The translations under genes and the position numbers were made by a program. Positions 1 to 10,063 of a stretch of 64,000 bases of DNA are shown one piece after another. Position 1 is the first letter of the stretch. Each line of letters begins with the position of its first letter. The stretch covers positions 62,001-126,000 of the forward strand of contig CAZMSD010000003.1 in the NCBI GenBank assembly GCA_964568855.1, given 5' to 3'. Origin of the DNA: CAZMSD01 sp964568855. Its GTDB lineage: Bacteria; CAIWAD01. The notes under the pieces are model-generated. The model did no database searches. It was not told the origin of the DNA and worked only from the letters and a program-made list of their open reading frames with translations.

Positions 1-695
1 TCCTCGACAAGCGGCGCACTTTCCGGCGCGCGCTGAGGACCAGCATCGGAACCGGCGTCTACGCCCCCGACCGGGGCAAGCTCGATGTCTTCGTCCGCAG
101 GCGCGACCGGCGCTTCAAGCTGCCGGTGCGGGTGGAGCGGCCGCGCTACAAGGCGGTGGTCTTCTACATGGGAGACATCTCCTACTCGACCTACGGCGAG
201 CGGCTCGAGATCGAGAAGCGCATCGCCAACTTCATCCACAACTGGCTGGATTACAACTACGGGCCGAACAACGTGGAGCACCGCTTCTTCGTGCACGACG
301 CCGCGGCCTACGAGGTGCGCCCGGAGGAATTCTACACCGTCAAGAACGCGGGCGGCACGCAGGCCTCCGTGATCTTCGAGCTGGTGTCGCAGATCGCCTT
401 CAACGAGTACGACACCGAGTCCACGAACTTCTACGCCTTCTACTTCGGCGACGGCGAGCTCTTCGGCAACGACGCCGGGGACATCGTGCGCATCATCGCC
501 GAAACCATGCGCCCCACCTTCAACCGCATCGGGGTGGTGGAAGTGCGGCCCAGCCGCATCAGCCAGCTGGCCAACAAGCTGAACGAGACCTTCGAGCACG
601 ACCGCGTCGTGCGCGTGGGCGAGATCCGCGAGAAGAAGCAGACCATCGAAATCATCAAGCTGCTGTTCAGGAGCGAGGGCCGTGAGGAGCATTAG
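1..695 (+). CDS. yeaH: YeaH/DUF444-family von Willebrand-like protein (5' truncated)
   Basis: The reading frame is open from the left edge (first full codon at base 3), so the N-terminus lies outside the window. The visible 230 residues hold a VWA-like fold: a hydrophobic strand (AVVFYMGDIS), then D-I-S-Y-S in place of the usual MIDAS D-x-S-G-S, and downstream the conserved GGT of DUF444 proteins (KNAGGTQAS). In enterobacteria yeaH sits between yeaG (the PrkA kinase) and is linked to the SpoVR-like gene ycgB; all three families are adjacent here, which supports the call. The exact biochemical role is unknown; the group is tied to starvation and sporulation-type stress responses. It overlaps the next gene by 14 bases, so the two are probably translationally coupled. 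Confidence 0.85.
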   Translation, partial: LDKRRTFRRALRTSIGTGVYAPDRGKLDVFVRRRDRRFKLPVRVERPRYKAVVFYMGDISYSTYGERLEIEKRIANFIHNWLDYNYGPNNVEHRFFVHDAAAYEVRPEEFYTVKNAGGTQASVIFELVSQIAFNEYDTESTNFYAFYFGDGELFGNDAGDIVRIIAETMRPTFNRIGVVEVRPSRISQLANKLNETFEHDRVVRVGEIREKKQTIEIIKLLFRSEGREEH

Positions 696-2301
696 GACCG
701 ATTCGCAGCTTTACGAACTCGAGCAGCGCATTCTGTCTCACGCGGAAGAGCTGGGGCGCAAGCTGCCCGAAATCCGCTTCTTCATCCTCGACGGCATGGA
801 ATTCTCCTCGCTGCTGGAGAAGAACGTCTACCCGGTCAGCCCGGTGAACATCTGGGAAGGCAAGCAGATGATCGACCGGCGCCATCGGATCGAGACCGGC
901 CAGGAGTCGAGCATCTTCTACGAGGTGGTGCAGACGGGCCGGCCCTCCTACGCCTACCTCAGCCACGGCAACTCGCCCATGATGCAGGCCACGGTGATGG
1001 CGCACGTCTGCGGACACTGCGAGTTCTCCGAGCTGAGCGTGCTCTGCGACAGTTTCCCCGACCACACAGAGCGGGTGATGCATCTCGTGCGCAAGACCGA
1101 ACTCAGCCGGCGCCAGATGGGCGAGTGTTTGTATCACGAGTACTGGAACGCCTGCGAGTCCGTGGTCCCGCTGATCGCGCCGAATTCGCAGTTCAACCTG
1201 TCCCACTCCATCGACACCGACACCAGGATCAGCGAGAAGTTCGAGCTGCGCGAGGACGAGGAGCCCGAGCGGAAACCCTACGCACCCTTTTCGAGCACGC
1301 TCGAACAGCTGCTGGCCCGAGAAACCGGCGATTCGATCTTCGAGCACGACCAGCGGGTGCGCGTCCGCCAGGAGCGGCTGAGCCGCCGCGGTTACAAGCT
1401 GCGGGCGCCCTGCCAGGACGTGCTGGCCTTCCTGCGCAATTTCGCTCCGGCCAGCAACTCGGAACGCGCGATCCTGGAGTACCTGTACACGGTCAACCTG
1501 CCCTACGATTTCGTGATCCGCAGCCAGATCATGAACGAGGGCTGGGCGATGTACTGGCAGAACGAGATCATGCACAAGCTCTTCGCCGAGCAGGCCGTGG
1601 GAGACATCATCGACTACGCGCGCATGTTCGCCGGGGTCTGCTACCCGAGGCCCTTCTTCCAGCGCAACCCGTATCACCTGGGCTACAATCTCTGGAAGCA
1701 CATCCGCGACCTCTACGAGCGGGGGATGGTCTCGCTGGATTACATCGAAGAGACCGACCTGAAGCGCCGCGAGGACTGGAACGAGCCCGGCGGCCGGGAC
1801 CCCGTGTGGGCGATGGAGCACCTGGTCTCGACCGTGACGGATTACGAGTTCCTCCGCCGTTTCCTGACTCCCGCGCTGATCCACGAGTTCCACCTCAACC
1901 GCTTCCCGAAGGAACTGGCGCAGCGCATGGGCATCAAGCCCAAGGACGTCGTCAAGGAGGACCACCGGCACGTCTGGATCGACCCCGAGCCGATCAAGGA
2001 CGAGATGCTCGGTTTCTTCGTCCATTTCTACCGCCCGCGGATCTACATCATCGACGACGACTATCAGGACGGCGGCCTGCTGCTGTATCACCGCGACGAC
2101 GGCCGCGAGCTGCGCACCGAGTGGATCAAGCCCACCCTGCGCAACATCAACCTGATCTGGAAGGGGCCGGTGGCGCTCTACTCCCGCAACCGGCTCTACG
2201 GTTTCGCCGCCAACACCTACAAGGAGACCACGGTCACTGGCAGCAGTTTCGACACCGTGCTGGACCGCATGCGCCGCGACGAGAAGCCTCTGCGCGTGTG
2301 A
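682..2301 (+). CDS. spoVR: SpoVR family protein
   Basis: A 539-residue protein starting at GTG 682, inside the end of the yeaH-like gene. It matches the SpoVR/YcgB family in length (about 500 residues) and motifs: an N-terminal ICxHCEF-like block (ahVCGHCEFsel, residues about 109-119), the highly conserved NEGWAMYW segment near residue 285, YHLGYNLWKHI near 330, and a C-terminal KExTVTGSSFD-type block. SpoVR is needed for normal spore cortex in Bacillus and is widespread in non-sporulating bacteria next to prkA and yeaH, but its reaction is not known. It lies 40 bases upstream of prkA on the same strand and is probably in one operon. A long minus-strand open frame over this gene is a GC-rich shadow. 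Confidence 0.93.
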   Translation: MRSIRTDSQLYELEQRILSHAEELGRKLPEIRFFILDGMEFSSLLEKNVYPVSPVNIWEGKQMIDRRHRIETGQESSIFYEVVQTGRPSYAYLSHGNSPMMQATVMAHVCGHCEFSELSVLCDSFPDHTERVMHLVRKTELSRRQMGECLYHEYWNACESVVPLIAPNSQFNLSHSIDTDTRISEKFELREDEEPERKPYAPFSSTLEQLLARETGDSIFEHDQRVRVRQERLSRRGYKLRAPCQDVLAFLRNFAPASNSERAILEYLYTVNLPYDFVIRSQIMNEGWAMYWQNEIMHKLFAEQAVGDIIDYARMFAGVCYPRPFFQRNPYHLGYNLWKHIRDLYERGMVSLDYIEETDLKRREDWNEPGGRDPVWAMEHLVSTVTDYEFLRRFLTPALIHEFHLNRFPKELAQRMGIKPKDVVKEDHRHVWIDPEPIKDEMLGFFVHFYRPRIYIIDDDYQDGGLLLYHRDDGRELRTEWIKPTLRNINLIWKGPVALYSRNRLYGFAANTYKETTVTGSSFDTVLDRMRRDEKPLRV

Positions 2302-2341
2302 CAAATCCGCGGGACCGATCCTGGATTCAACGAGGAAGGAA

Positions 2342-4843
2342 ATGGTCGACTTCAACTACCGCAAGCTGCTGGATTACCATCTCAAGCAGACCATGAGCTT
2401 TTCCGAGTGGGTGGGGCTTTTCACCGAGCGTCCCCAGGACCACCTGCACACTTCCTCCACGCTGATCTCCGAGGCGATCAAGTACTTCGGCTTCGAGATC
2501 GTGATCCGCAGCGGCGAGCCGGCCATCAGCTACAACATCTTCAAGGACCTCTTCTCCAACGGCATCAACGCCGTCTACGGGCAGGAGTTCTGCATCAAGC
2601 ACATCGTGGACGTGATCGAATCGGTGGGCAAGGAGTCGGGCCCCAACCGCGGCATCGTGCTCGTTGGCCCGCCGGCCTCGGGCAAGACGAACATCATCGA
2701 CATGATCTCGCTGGCGCTCGAGGAGTACACAAAGCAGCAGAACGTGCGGATCTATTCCTGCTTCTTCCGCTTCCCGGACCGCGACGGGCGCGCCGTCGAG
2801 CTGCGCAGCGCCTTCATGCACAATCCCGTGCTGCTTTTCCCGACGATCCTCCAGCTCGACGGCCGCGTGACGCGTCCGAGGCAGGAGCTTTTCGAGCACA
2901 TCAACAGCCGCCGCAGCGCGGACGAGCAGATCATCTTCCCCACCTACTACCAGAACGCCACGCTCGACAAGCGCAACATGGACATCATCGAGAGCCTTCT
3001 CCAGCACCCGCGCAACGAGGGCAAGTCGCTCTTCGACATCATCGAGGAATACGTGCGCGTCGAGGAGATCGAGTTCTCGAACGCCCAGGCCCGGGGAATC
3101 GCCAACATCGACGACATGCCCAAGCTCGAGGTGGGAATCCAGTCGGCCAAGCTGGGCCCCTCCTCGCTGGAGGTCCTCAACCAGCACCTGCCCAGCCATT
3201 TCCTTTACAACTACACCGGCGCGATCGTGGCGGCCAACCGCGGCATCCTGCACATCCACGACGCCTTCGGCAGCGGCAGCGAGTCCGAGATCCCCACCGA
3301 CCGGGACTACAAGCCCCTGCTGATGCTGCTGGGCAGCGGGCGGGTGGCCTGCGAAGCCACCCAGGCGCCGGTGGACAACACCGTGGTGATCACCACCAAC
3401 ATCGAGGAGATGGAGCGGCTGGACCAGCAGCTGACTTCCTCGAAGCTGCTGGACCGCATCGAGAAGGTGACCGTCAACTACCTGCTGGACACCAACTCGG
3501 AAACCGACATCCTGCGGCGCGACATGTCCGTGATGCGCGAGAAGTTCGACGTGGACCCGAACCTGCTGCGGGTGGCGGCCTATTTCTCAGTGTTGACGCG
3601 CCTGCTCCCACCCTGCCGCAACCAGTTCCCCAACCAGTGGAACGTGGAGAAGATCGAGCTCTACCGCACCATCACGCCCGAGCAGAAGCTCTTCATCTAC
3701 TCCAGCCAGTCCGAGGACCCGGTGAACACGATCCGCCGGCTGCCCCACTGGCACCCCTTCCGCAACGAGGCGCTGCGCCTGGGGATCAGCATCAACGATC
3801 CGCAGGAGCTGGCCGGCTACGTGGCGCGGCACCCCGACGCGCTCAGCCTGGAGGACTCGGGGCTCTTCACGCTCGAGCAGCTCAAGCTGGCGGACGACGA
3901 ATTCATGCGGGCGCTGTGGAACGAGCACTTCCCCAACGAAGGGCGCCACGGCATCTCGATCCGGCAGCTGCAGAACGTGATGCGCAACACGATCACGGCC
4001 TCCGACGGCCACAAGGTCCACGTGGGAACCTTCTTCAGCCAGCTGCGGAAGGTGATCGCCGAGGGACCCGGGCTGCACCACTGGCTGGCCATCGATCCCG
4101 AGTACCGCAAGAACCGCAAGCCCGTGCCGCCGCGGCGGATCGGGGAGGTTGAGCTCGAGGAAGGGGTGGGCGACTACGGGGACTTCAAGGGCCTGCTGCG
4201 TGTGTCACAGGCCTTGTACTTCATGATCATCCGCCGCGAGATCACGGTGGCCACCGTGGACCGCGACCCGGAGCAGATCGAATCGGACCTGCGCCGCTAC
4301 ATCCAGCACGCATTGCTGGCCAAGGCCGTGGAGAACAAGGCCTTCGCGCACATCATGGTTCCGCGCTTCTCGTTCATCGATCCGGAGTCGGGCATCGAAA
4401 TCAACCGGCCGGACGACACCTTCATGCGGGCGGTCGAGAAGGTCATCACCCCGGAGCGCCAGCCGGCAGAAGCCCGGATGAAGATCGCCGAGAAGTTCCT
4501 GGAGCTGCAGAACACGGGCGAGTTGCTGCTGGAGGCCGACAAGAACGCCGTCTACTCGCGGAACGACAACCTGGTCAACTTCTTCGTCGCGGAATACTCG
4601 TCGCTGCTGTCACACAGGAAGACCGTCGACGGCATCAACGTCGAAGACCTGCGCGACGCCTTCTTCCAGAAACGCAACGCCCTGGACAAGTATCACCACT
4701 ACGCCCGCGAGATCCGCAGCCTGGTTGAGACGGTCCTGGACAACCTGGTCACGCGCTACAACTACTCGCGGCAGCTGGCGCTGGACACCGTGGTCTTCGC
4801 GCTGCGCAAGAACATCATCGACTTCGGGAACATCATCAACTGA
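2342..4843 (+). CDS. prkA: PrkA-family serine protein kinase (AAA+), enlarged
   Basis: An 833-residue protein with a PrkA AAA+ core. The Walker A motif GPPASGKT is at residues 109-116, preceded by a typical PrkA N-terminal region. A conserved block around residues 290-305 (YTGAIVAANRGIL) corresponds to the PrkA segment after Walker B, and ITTNIEEMERLD resembles sensor 1. The C-terminal half carries the PrkA-type helical region. Bacillus PrkA and E. coli YeaG are about 630-645 residues, so this protein is about 190 residues longer, mostly in the second half; I did not find a recognisable extra domain there. Start ATG 2342 follows GAGGAAGGAA. PrkA proteins have been described as Ser kinases and more recently as AAA proteases; which applies here cannot be read from sequence. 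It ends 18 bases from the convergent lipoprotein gene. Confidence 0.88.
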   Translation: MVDFNYRKLLDYHLKQTMSFSEWVGLFTERPQDHLHTSSTLISEAIKYFGFEIVIRSGEPAISYNIFKDLFSNGINAVYGQEFCIKHIVDVIESVGKESGPNRGIVLVGPPASGKTNIIDMISLALEEYTKQQNVRIYSCFFRFPDRDGRAVELRSAFMHNPVLLFPTILQLDGRVTRPRQELFEHINSRRSADEQIIFPTYYQNATLDKRNMDIIESLLQHPRNEGKSLFDIIEEYVRVEEIEFSNAQARGIANIDDMPKLEVGIQSAKLGPSSLEVLNQHLPSHFLYNYTGAIVAANRGILHIHDAFGSGSESEIPTDRDYKPLLMLLGSGRVACEATQAPVDNTVVITTNIEEMERLDQQLTSSKLLDRIEKVTVNYLLDTNSETDILRRDMSVMREKFDVDPNLLRVAAYFSVLTRLLPPCRNQFPNQWNVEKIELYRTITPEQKLFIYSSQSEDPVNTIRRLPHWHPFRNEALRLGISINDPQELAGYVARHPDALSLEDSGLFTLEQLKLADDEFMRALWNEHFPNEGRHGISIRQLQNVMRNTITASDGHKVHVGTFFSQLRKVIAEGPGLHHWLAIDPEYRKNRKPVPPRRIGEVELEEGVGDYGDFKGLLRVSQALYFMIIRREITVATVDRDPEQIESDLRRYIQHALLAKAVENKAFAHIMVPRFSFIDPESGIEINRPDDTFMRAVEKVITPERQPAEARMKIAEKFLELQNTGELLLEADKNAVYSRNDNLVNFFVAEYSSLLSHRKTVDGINVEDLRDAFFQKRNALDKYHHYAREIRSLVETVLDNLVTRYNYSRQLALDTVVFALRKNIIDFGNIIN

Positions 4844-4861
4844 GGCCCGCCGCGCCCGGGC

Positions 4862-5977
4862 TCAATCCACCCAGTCGGCCAGGAACACGTTCGTTTCGCG
4901 CGGCGAACTGTTGAAGCGGTTCGAGGCGAAGACCAGCCGACTGCCGTCGCGCGTGAACATGGGAAAGCCGTCGAAGCCCTCGAAGGCGGTCACCCGCTCC
5001 AGGCCTTCGCCGTCCTCGCCGATGATCCACAGGTTGAAATCCGAGTGCCGACGGTCTGCGCTGCCGATGTTGGAGCAGAAGATGATCCGCCGGTTGTCGG
5101 GGTGGAAGAAGGGGCCAAAGTTGGCCCACTCGTTGTGCGTCACCTGCCGCTTGTTGCCGCCGTCGGCGTCCATCACCCAGACCTGGAAGTTGTTGGGCTC
5201 GATCAGTTCGTCGGCCAGCAGCGCGCGGTAGCGCGCCCGGGCTTCCGGAGTCTTCGGGTAATACGAGCGGTAGACGATCTTGCGGCCGTCCCAGGAGAAG
5301 AACGGCCCGCCGTCGTAGCCCAGTTCGTGCGTCAACTGCCTGAGGTCGCCGCCATCGAGATCCATGGTCCAGATCTCCAGGTCGCCGCTGCGCTGCGAGG
5401 TGAAGACGATCCGGTCGCCGGCGGGTGAGACGGTGGGCTCGGCGTCGTAGCCGGGCGCGGCCGCCAGGGGACGCAGGTTGCCGCCGCCGGCGTCGGCCTT
5501 GTAGATGTCGTAGCCGCCGTACACAGCCCAGACGTAGCCCTTCGAGAAGTCGGGCGGCGGGGGGCAGTCCGGGTCCGCCGCGTGCGTGCTGGCGTAGACG
5601 ATCTCCCGGTCGCCGGGCAGGAAATATGAGCAGGTGGTGCGCCCGCGCCCCGTGCTGACCATCCGTTTCTCCGAGCCGTCCACGTTCATGGTGAAGATCT
5701 GGTCGCACTCGAGCTCGCCGTGCGTGGTCTGGTAGATCAGCTTCCGCTCGTCGAAGCTGAAATAAGCCTCGGCGTTCTCCCCGCCGTCGGTCAGCATGCG
5801 CAGATTCTTCAAGTGCTTCTCGCCGGGATCGTCCACAACAGCCGGCCGGCCGCCGTCCGCGCCGGCCCGGTCCGCCGTCTCCGGCTTAGGGGGCTGCTCC
5901 CCGGACCGGCAGGCCGCCGAGCCCAGGACCATGACGGCCGCCAGGAGGGCGACCGCCCCCTTCAATCTTCGCTCCAT
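4862..5977 (-). CDS. TolB-like six-bladed beta-propeller lipoprotein
   Basis: The start is set at ATG 5977 because AAAGGAG lies just upstream; a further ATG at 5998 in the same frame lacks such a site. The 371-residue product begins with a lipoprotein signal (hydrophobic stretch, then LGSAAC), so it should be lipid-anchored outside the inner membrane. About six PD40/WD40-like repeats follow, each ending in a strand such as KLIYQTT, EIVYAST, RIVFTSQ, KIVYRSY, RIIFCSN and RLVFASN, enough for one closed propeller. Repeats of this kind occur in TolB and in many secreted FCB proteins that bind partners or peptidoglycan. The specific function is unknown. The gene is probably transcribed alone, or with weak read-out into fumA 34 bases ahead of its start on the same strand. 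Confidence 0.85.
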   Translation of the reverse strand: MERRLKGAVALLAAVMVLGSAACRSGEQPPKPETADRAGADGGRPAVVDDPGEKHLKNLRMLTDGGENAEAYFSFDERKLIYQTTHGELECDQIFTMNVDGSEKRMVSTGRGRTTCSYFLPGDREIVYASTHAADPDCPPPPDFSKGYVWAVYGGYDIYKADAGGGNLRPLAAAPGYDAEPTVSPAGDRIVFTSQRSGDLEIWTMDLDGGDLRQLTHELGYDGGPFFSWDGRKIVYRSYYPKTPEARARYRALLADELIEPNNFQVWVMDADGGNKRQVTHNEWANFGPFFHPDNRRIIFCSNIGSADRRHSDFNLWIIGEDGEGLERVTAFEGFDGFPMFTRDGSRLVFASNRFNSSPRETNVFLADWVD

Positions 5978-6032
5978 TCCGTCTCCTTTGTGATACATTT
6001 GCGCCCGCTCGACCTCCCCAATCCGGGCTGTG

Positions 6033-7634
<1,602 letters not shown>

Positions 7635-7698
7635 CGTGATACCTGTGTGTTTGTCTGTGATTCGATGTTTGTGTCCGCGCCAGTGTCACCGCTGATAC

Positions 7699-8274
7699 TC
7701 AGATGTTCCTCATCCCGATGATGCTCAGGAACTCGGCCCGGGTCTCGGCGTCGTCGTGGAACTCTCCCAGCATGGAGCTGGTGGTGGCGTAGGAGTTCTG
7801 CTTCTCCACGCCGCGCATCTGCATGCACATGTGGCGGCCCTCCATGACCACCGCCACCCCCTCGGGATCGAGGACCTCGCAGATGGCCTGGGCCACCTGG
7901 TGCGTCAGACGCTCCTGGACCTGCAGGCGCCGGGCATACATCTCGATCAGGCGCGGGATCTTGGACAGGCCGATCACCCTGCCCCGCGGAATGTAGCCCA
8001 CGTGGGCACGGCCGAAGAAGGGCAGCAGGTGGTGCTCGCAGAGGCTGAAGAACTCCACGTCGCGAACCACCACCATCTCGCTGCAGTCCTCGTGAAACAC
8101 GGCGCCGCCGGTCACTTCCGCGATGTCCATACGGTAGCCCCGGGAGAAGAATTCCCAGGCCGCTCCCACCCGCCGCGGTGTGTTCAGCAGCCCCTCACGC
8201 TCCGGATCCTCGCCGATGGCGGCCAGCAGGTTCCGCGTGGATTCCTCGATCATCCTGATATCACTGTCCTTCAT
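7699..8274 (-). CDS. folE: GTP cyclohydrolase I
   Basis: A 191-residue enzyme converting GTP to 7,8-dihydroneopterin triphosphate, the first step of folate and of queuosine (7-deazapurine) synthesis. Zinc ligands are visible at C79 and H82 (SLCEHH) and C150 (RHMCM), and the family blocks [16 protein letters not shown] and GVEKQNS-type segments are intact. Its start overlaps the 3' end of the upstream transporter gene by 14 bases, so translation of the two is probably coupled. With the transporter being of the queuosine-precursor family, the context points to queuosine as at least one fate of the product. No other folate genes are in the window. Confidence 0.97.
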   Translation of the reverse strand: MKDSDIRMIEESTRNLLAAIGEDPEREGLLNTPRRVGAAWEFFSRGYRMDIAEVTGGAVFHEDCSEMVVVRDVEFFSLCEHHLLPFFGRAHVGYIPRGRVIGLSKIPRLIEMYARRLQVQERLTHQVAQAICEVLDPEGVAVVMEGRHMCMQMRGVEKQNSYATTSSMLGEFHDDAETRAEFLSIIGMRNI

Positions 8275-8977
8275 GCGTGGTCACCCTTTTCGCGGACCAG
8301 GCCGCTTCCTCCGGATCCTCGTGCACCCGCGGCTTCAGCAACCGGACGCTCAAGTAGAACAGCGGCGTGTCGAACACGGCCACCAACACCTTGAACAGGA
8401 AACCATTCTCCAGCAGCGGCAGGAAGCGCTCCCATTGAAGCACGTTCGTAATACACAGCAGGAGCAGCACCGAGGCCGTGTCCACAAGTTGGGATATTAC
8501 GGTCGAACCGTTGTTGCGCAGCCAGAGGTGCCGGCCGCGGGTCAGGCGCTTCCAGAAATGGAAGATGCGGATGTCGATGAACTGGGCGCAGAGGTAGGCG
8601 GCCATGGAGGCGAAGACGGCGGGGCCGAAGAGACCGAAGACCCGGTGGAAGGTCTCGTCCTCCACCGGAGACCAGGAGGTGGCGCTGACGGCGTCGGCGG
8701 TCAGGATCACGCCCATCACGAATACGCTGGCAATAAATCCCGCGGCCACCACCAGGTTGGCGCGGCGTCGGCCGTAGAGCTCGGAGATGATGTCCGTGAC
8801 CAGGAAGGTCACCGGGTAAGGCAGAATGCCCACCGAGATCTCGAAGGTGTAGAGGCCGAAGGGGGTCCAAGTGAAGAATTTCTGGAAGATCAGGTTGCAG
8901 CTCACCAGCGAGGCGATGAAGATTCCCGCCAGAGCGAGATACAGACGGTCTCTGAAGGCCATGCCGGATTCCATCAT
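8261..8977 (-). CDS. yhhQ: queuosine precursor transporter (YhhQ family)
   Basis: A 238-residue membrane protein (ATG 8977) with about six hydrophobic helices. The family signature is the [21 protein letters not shown] block near residues 50-70, followed by SQLVDTASV and AVFDTPLFY. YhhQ proteins carry 7-deazaguanine precursors (preQ0/preQ1) across the inner membrane. Sitting between nth (7-base overlap at its start) and folE (14-base overlap at its end), it forms a compact three-gene unit. A longer open frame extends upstream into nth, but the true start is at the Met-Met pair, since the upstream part is nth read out of frame. Confidence 0.93.
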   Translation of the reverse strand: MMESGMAFRDRLYLALAGIFIASLVSCNLIFQKFFTWTPFGLYTFEISVGILPYPVTFLVTDIISELYGRRRANLVVAAGFIASVFVMGVILTADAVSATSWSPVEDETFHRVFGLFGPAVFASMAAYLCAQFIDIRIFHFWKRLTRGRHLWLRNNGSTVISQLVDTASVLLLLCITNVLQWERFLPLLENGFLFKVLVAVFDTPLFYLSVRLLKPRVHEDPEEAAWSAKRVTTHEGQ

Positions 8978-8982
8978 AGGCC

Positions 8983-9624
8983 CTAGCGGGCGGACGGGCA
9001 GAGCGCGACCAGCACGCAGTCGCCGCAGCGGGGCCGCCGGGCCACGCAGACCGCCCGGCCGTGGTCGATCACGCGGTGGGTGAAGCCCACCCATTCCTCC
9101 TCGGGTAAAAGCTCCATCATCTCCCGCTCGATCTTCACCGGGTCCCTGGTGGCCACCAGCCCCAGCAGGTTGAGAATCCGCACCATGTGGGTGTCCACCA
9201 CCAGGGCGGGAATTCCATGCCAGGTACCGAGTACGCAGCTGGCCGTCTTGCGTCCCACGCCCGGCAGGGCCACCAGCCGCTCCAGGCTGTCGGGCACCAT
9301 TCCGCCGTGTTCTTCGACAATGGCGCGGCTGGATCCAATGATGCTTTTCGATTTCTGGTTGTGATATCCGCATGAGCGGATGTCCTCGGCCAGTTCCTCC
9401 GGGCGGGCGCCGGCGAAATGCTCAGGGCCGGGATACTTTCTGAACAATTCCGGCGTGACCTGGTTGACGCGCGCATCGGTGCACTGGGCCGACAGAATGG
9501 TGGCCACCAGGAGCTGGTGCGCCGATTCGAAACCCAGGCCGCAGACGGAATGCGGATAGGCTTCTCTGAGCCTTCCGGCAGCTGCGCGCGCGCGCCGCTT
9601 CAGCTTTGTACGATCCGCTTGCAT
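8983..9624 (-). CDS. nth: endonuclease III (DNA glycosylase/AP lyase)
   Basis: A 213-residue base-excision repair enzyme that removes oxidised pyrimidines and nicks the abasic site. The helix-hairpin-helix LPGVGRKTAxxVL contains the catalytic lysine, and the following VDTHMVRI contains the catalytic aspartate. The C-terminal iron-sulfur loop is canonical: Cys-x6-Cys-x2-Cys-x5-Cys in the last 25 residues (CVARRPRCGDCVLVALC). First gene of the nth-yhhQ-folE cluster. The promoter is expected in the structured 440-bp region upstream, though I saw no clear -35/-10 pair. Confidence 0.97.
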   Translation of the reverse strand: MQADRTKLKRRARAAAGRLREAYPHSVCGLGFESAHQLLVATILSAQCTDARVNQVTPELFRKYPGPEHFAGARPEELAEDIRSCGYHNQKSKSIIGSSRAIVEEHGGMVPDSLERLVALPGVGRKTASCVLGTWHGIPALVVDTHMVRILNLLGLVATRDPVKIEREMMELLPEEEWVGFTHRVIDHGRAVCVARRPRCGDCVLVALCPSAR

Positions 9625-10063
9625 GACCGCCTCGAGTGAACGCCGACTGATAAAATATGAAACGCCCGCTGACCGAAATCAGCGGACGCTGGTTGGTACA
9701 TCGCCCTCCAACCCGAAACCCATCCCCCATGCTTCAGGATCGGCAGGGTGACGACTGAATTATCCTGCAAACCGCAAGCCTCGTGCCAATCAGACAAAGA
9801 ATACTTGGTTAAGCTAAGATTATTGACTTGCACTCAGCTGGATATTTCCCGAGCCCGATTCTGAACAGACGCCCGCGGAAAACGGGCGGATATTGAACAT
9901 TTCAATTAAGGGACATCATCCAGGCCGTCGGAATGGCTGTCCCCGGGCCCTCGAGTCTAAAGACGCCCCATTGGATTGTCGATTTCAAGGATACGCACAT
10001 GGCGAGTAATAGTGCACCCGCCGATGCCCCAGGCTGAACATGGATAGACGAGGAGAGACGGCC
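9625..10063. other. intergenic region with three successive hairpins
   Basis: No credible gene is present between the divergent nth and the sensor gene. Reading the plus strand there are three consecutive inverted repeats: 9666-9672 with 9679-9685 (7 bp, loop CCGAAA, plus two more pairs outside a mismatch), 9691-9696 with 9708-9713 (GGTTGG/CCAACC), and 9735-9740 with 9762-9767 (CAGGAT/ATCCTG). A further 6-bp stem (CGCCCG/CGGGCG) lies near 9870-9888. None is followed by a T tract, so they do not look like terminators. The region may encode a leader RNA for the sensor gene or for nth on the other strand; I do not recognise a known riboswitch. Confidence 0.4.

Noticed and set aside
667..2355. 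A 562-codon minus-strand open frame over spoVR, and similar long frames at 6030-7721 (+), 49590-51125 (-), 57969-59504 (+)
   Set aside because: They mirror strongly conserved genes on the other strand, have no family similarity and arise from GC-rich codon bias.
9600..9833. A 77-codon minus-strand frame in the nth upstream region
   Set aside because: No ribosome site, overlaps the hairpin region and has no recognisable domain.
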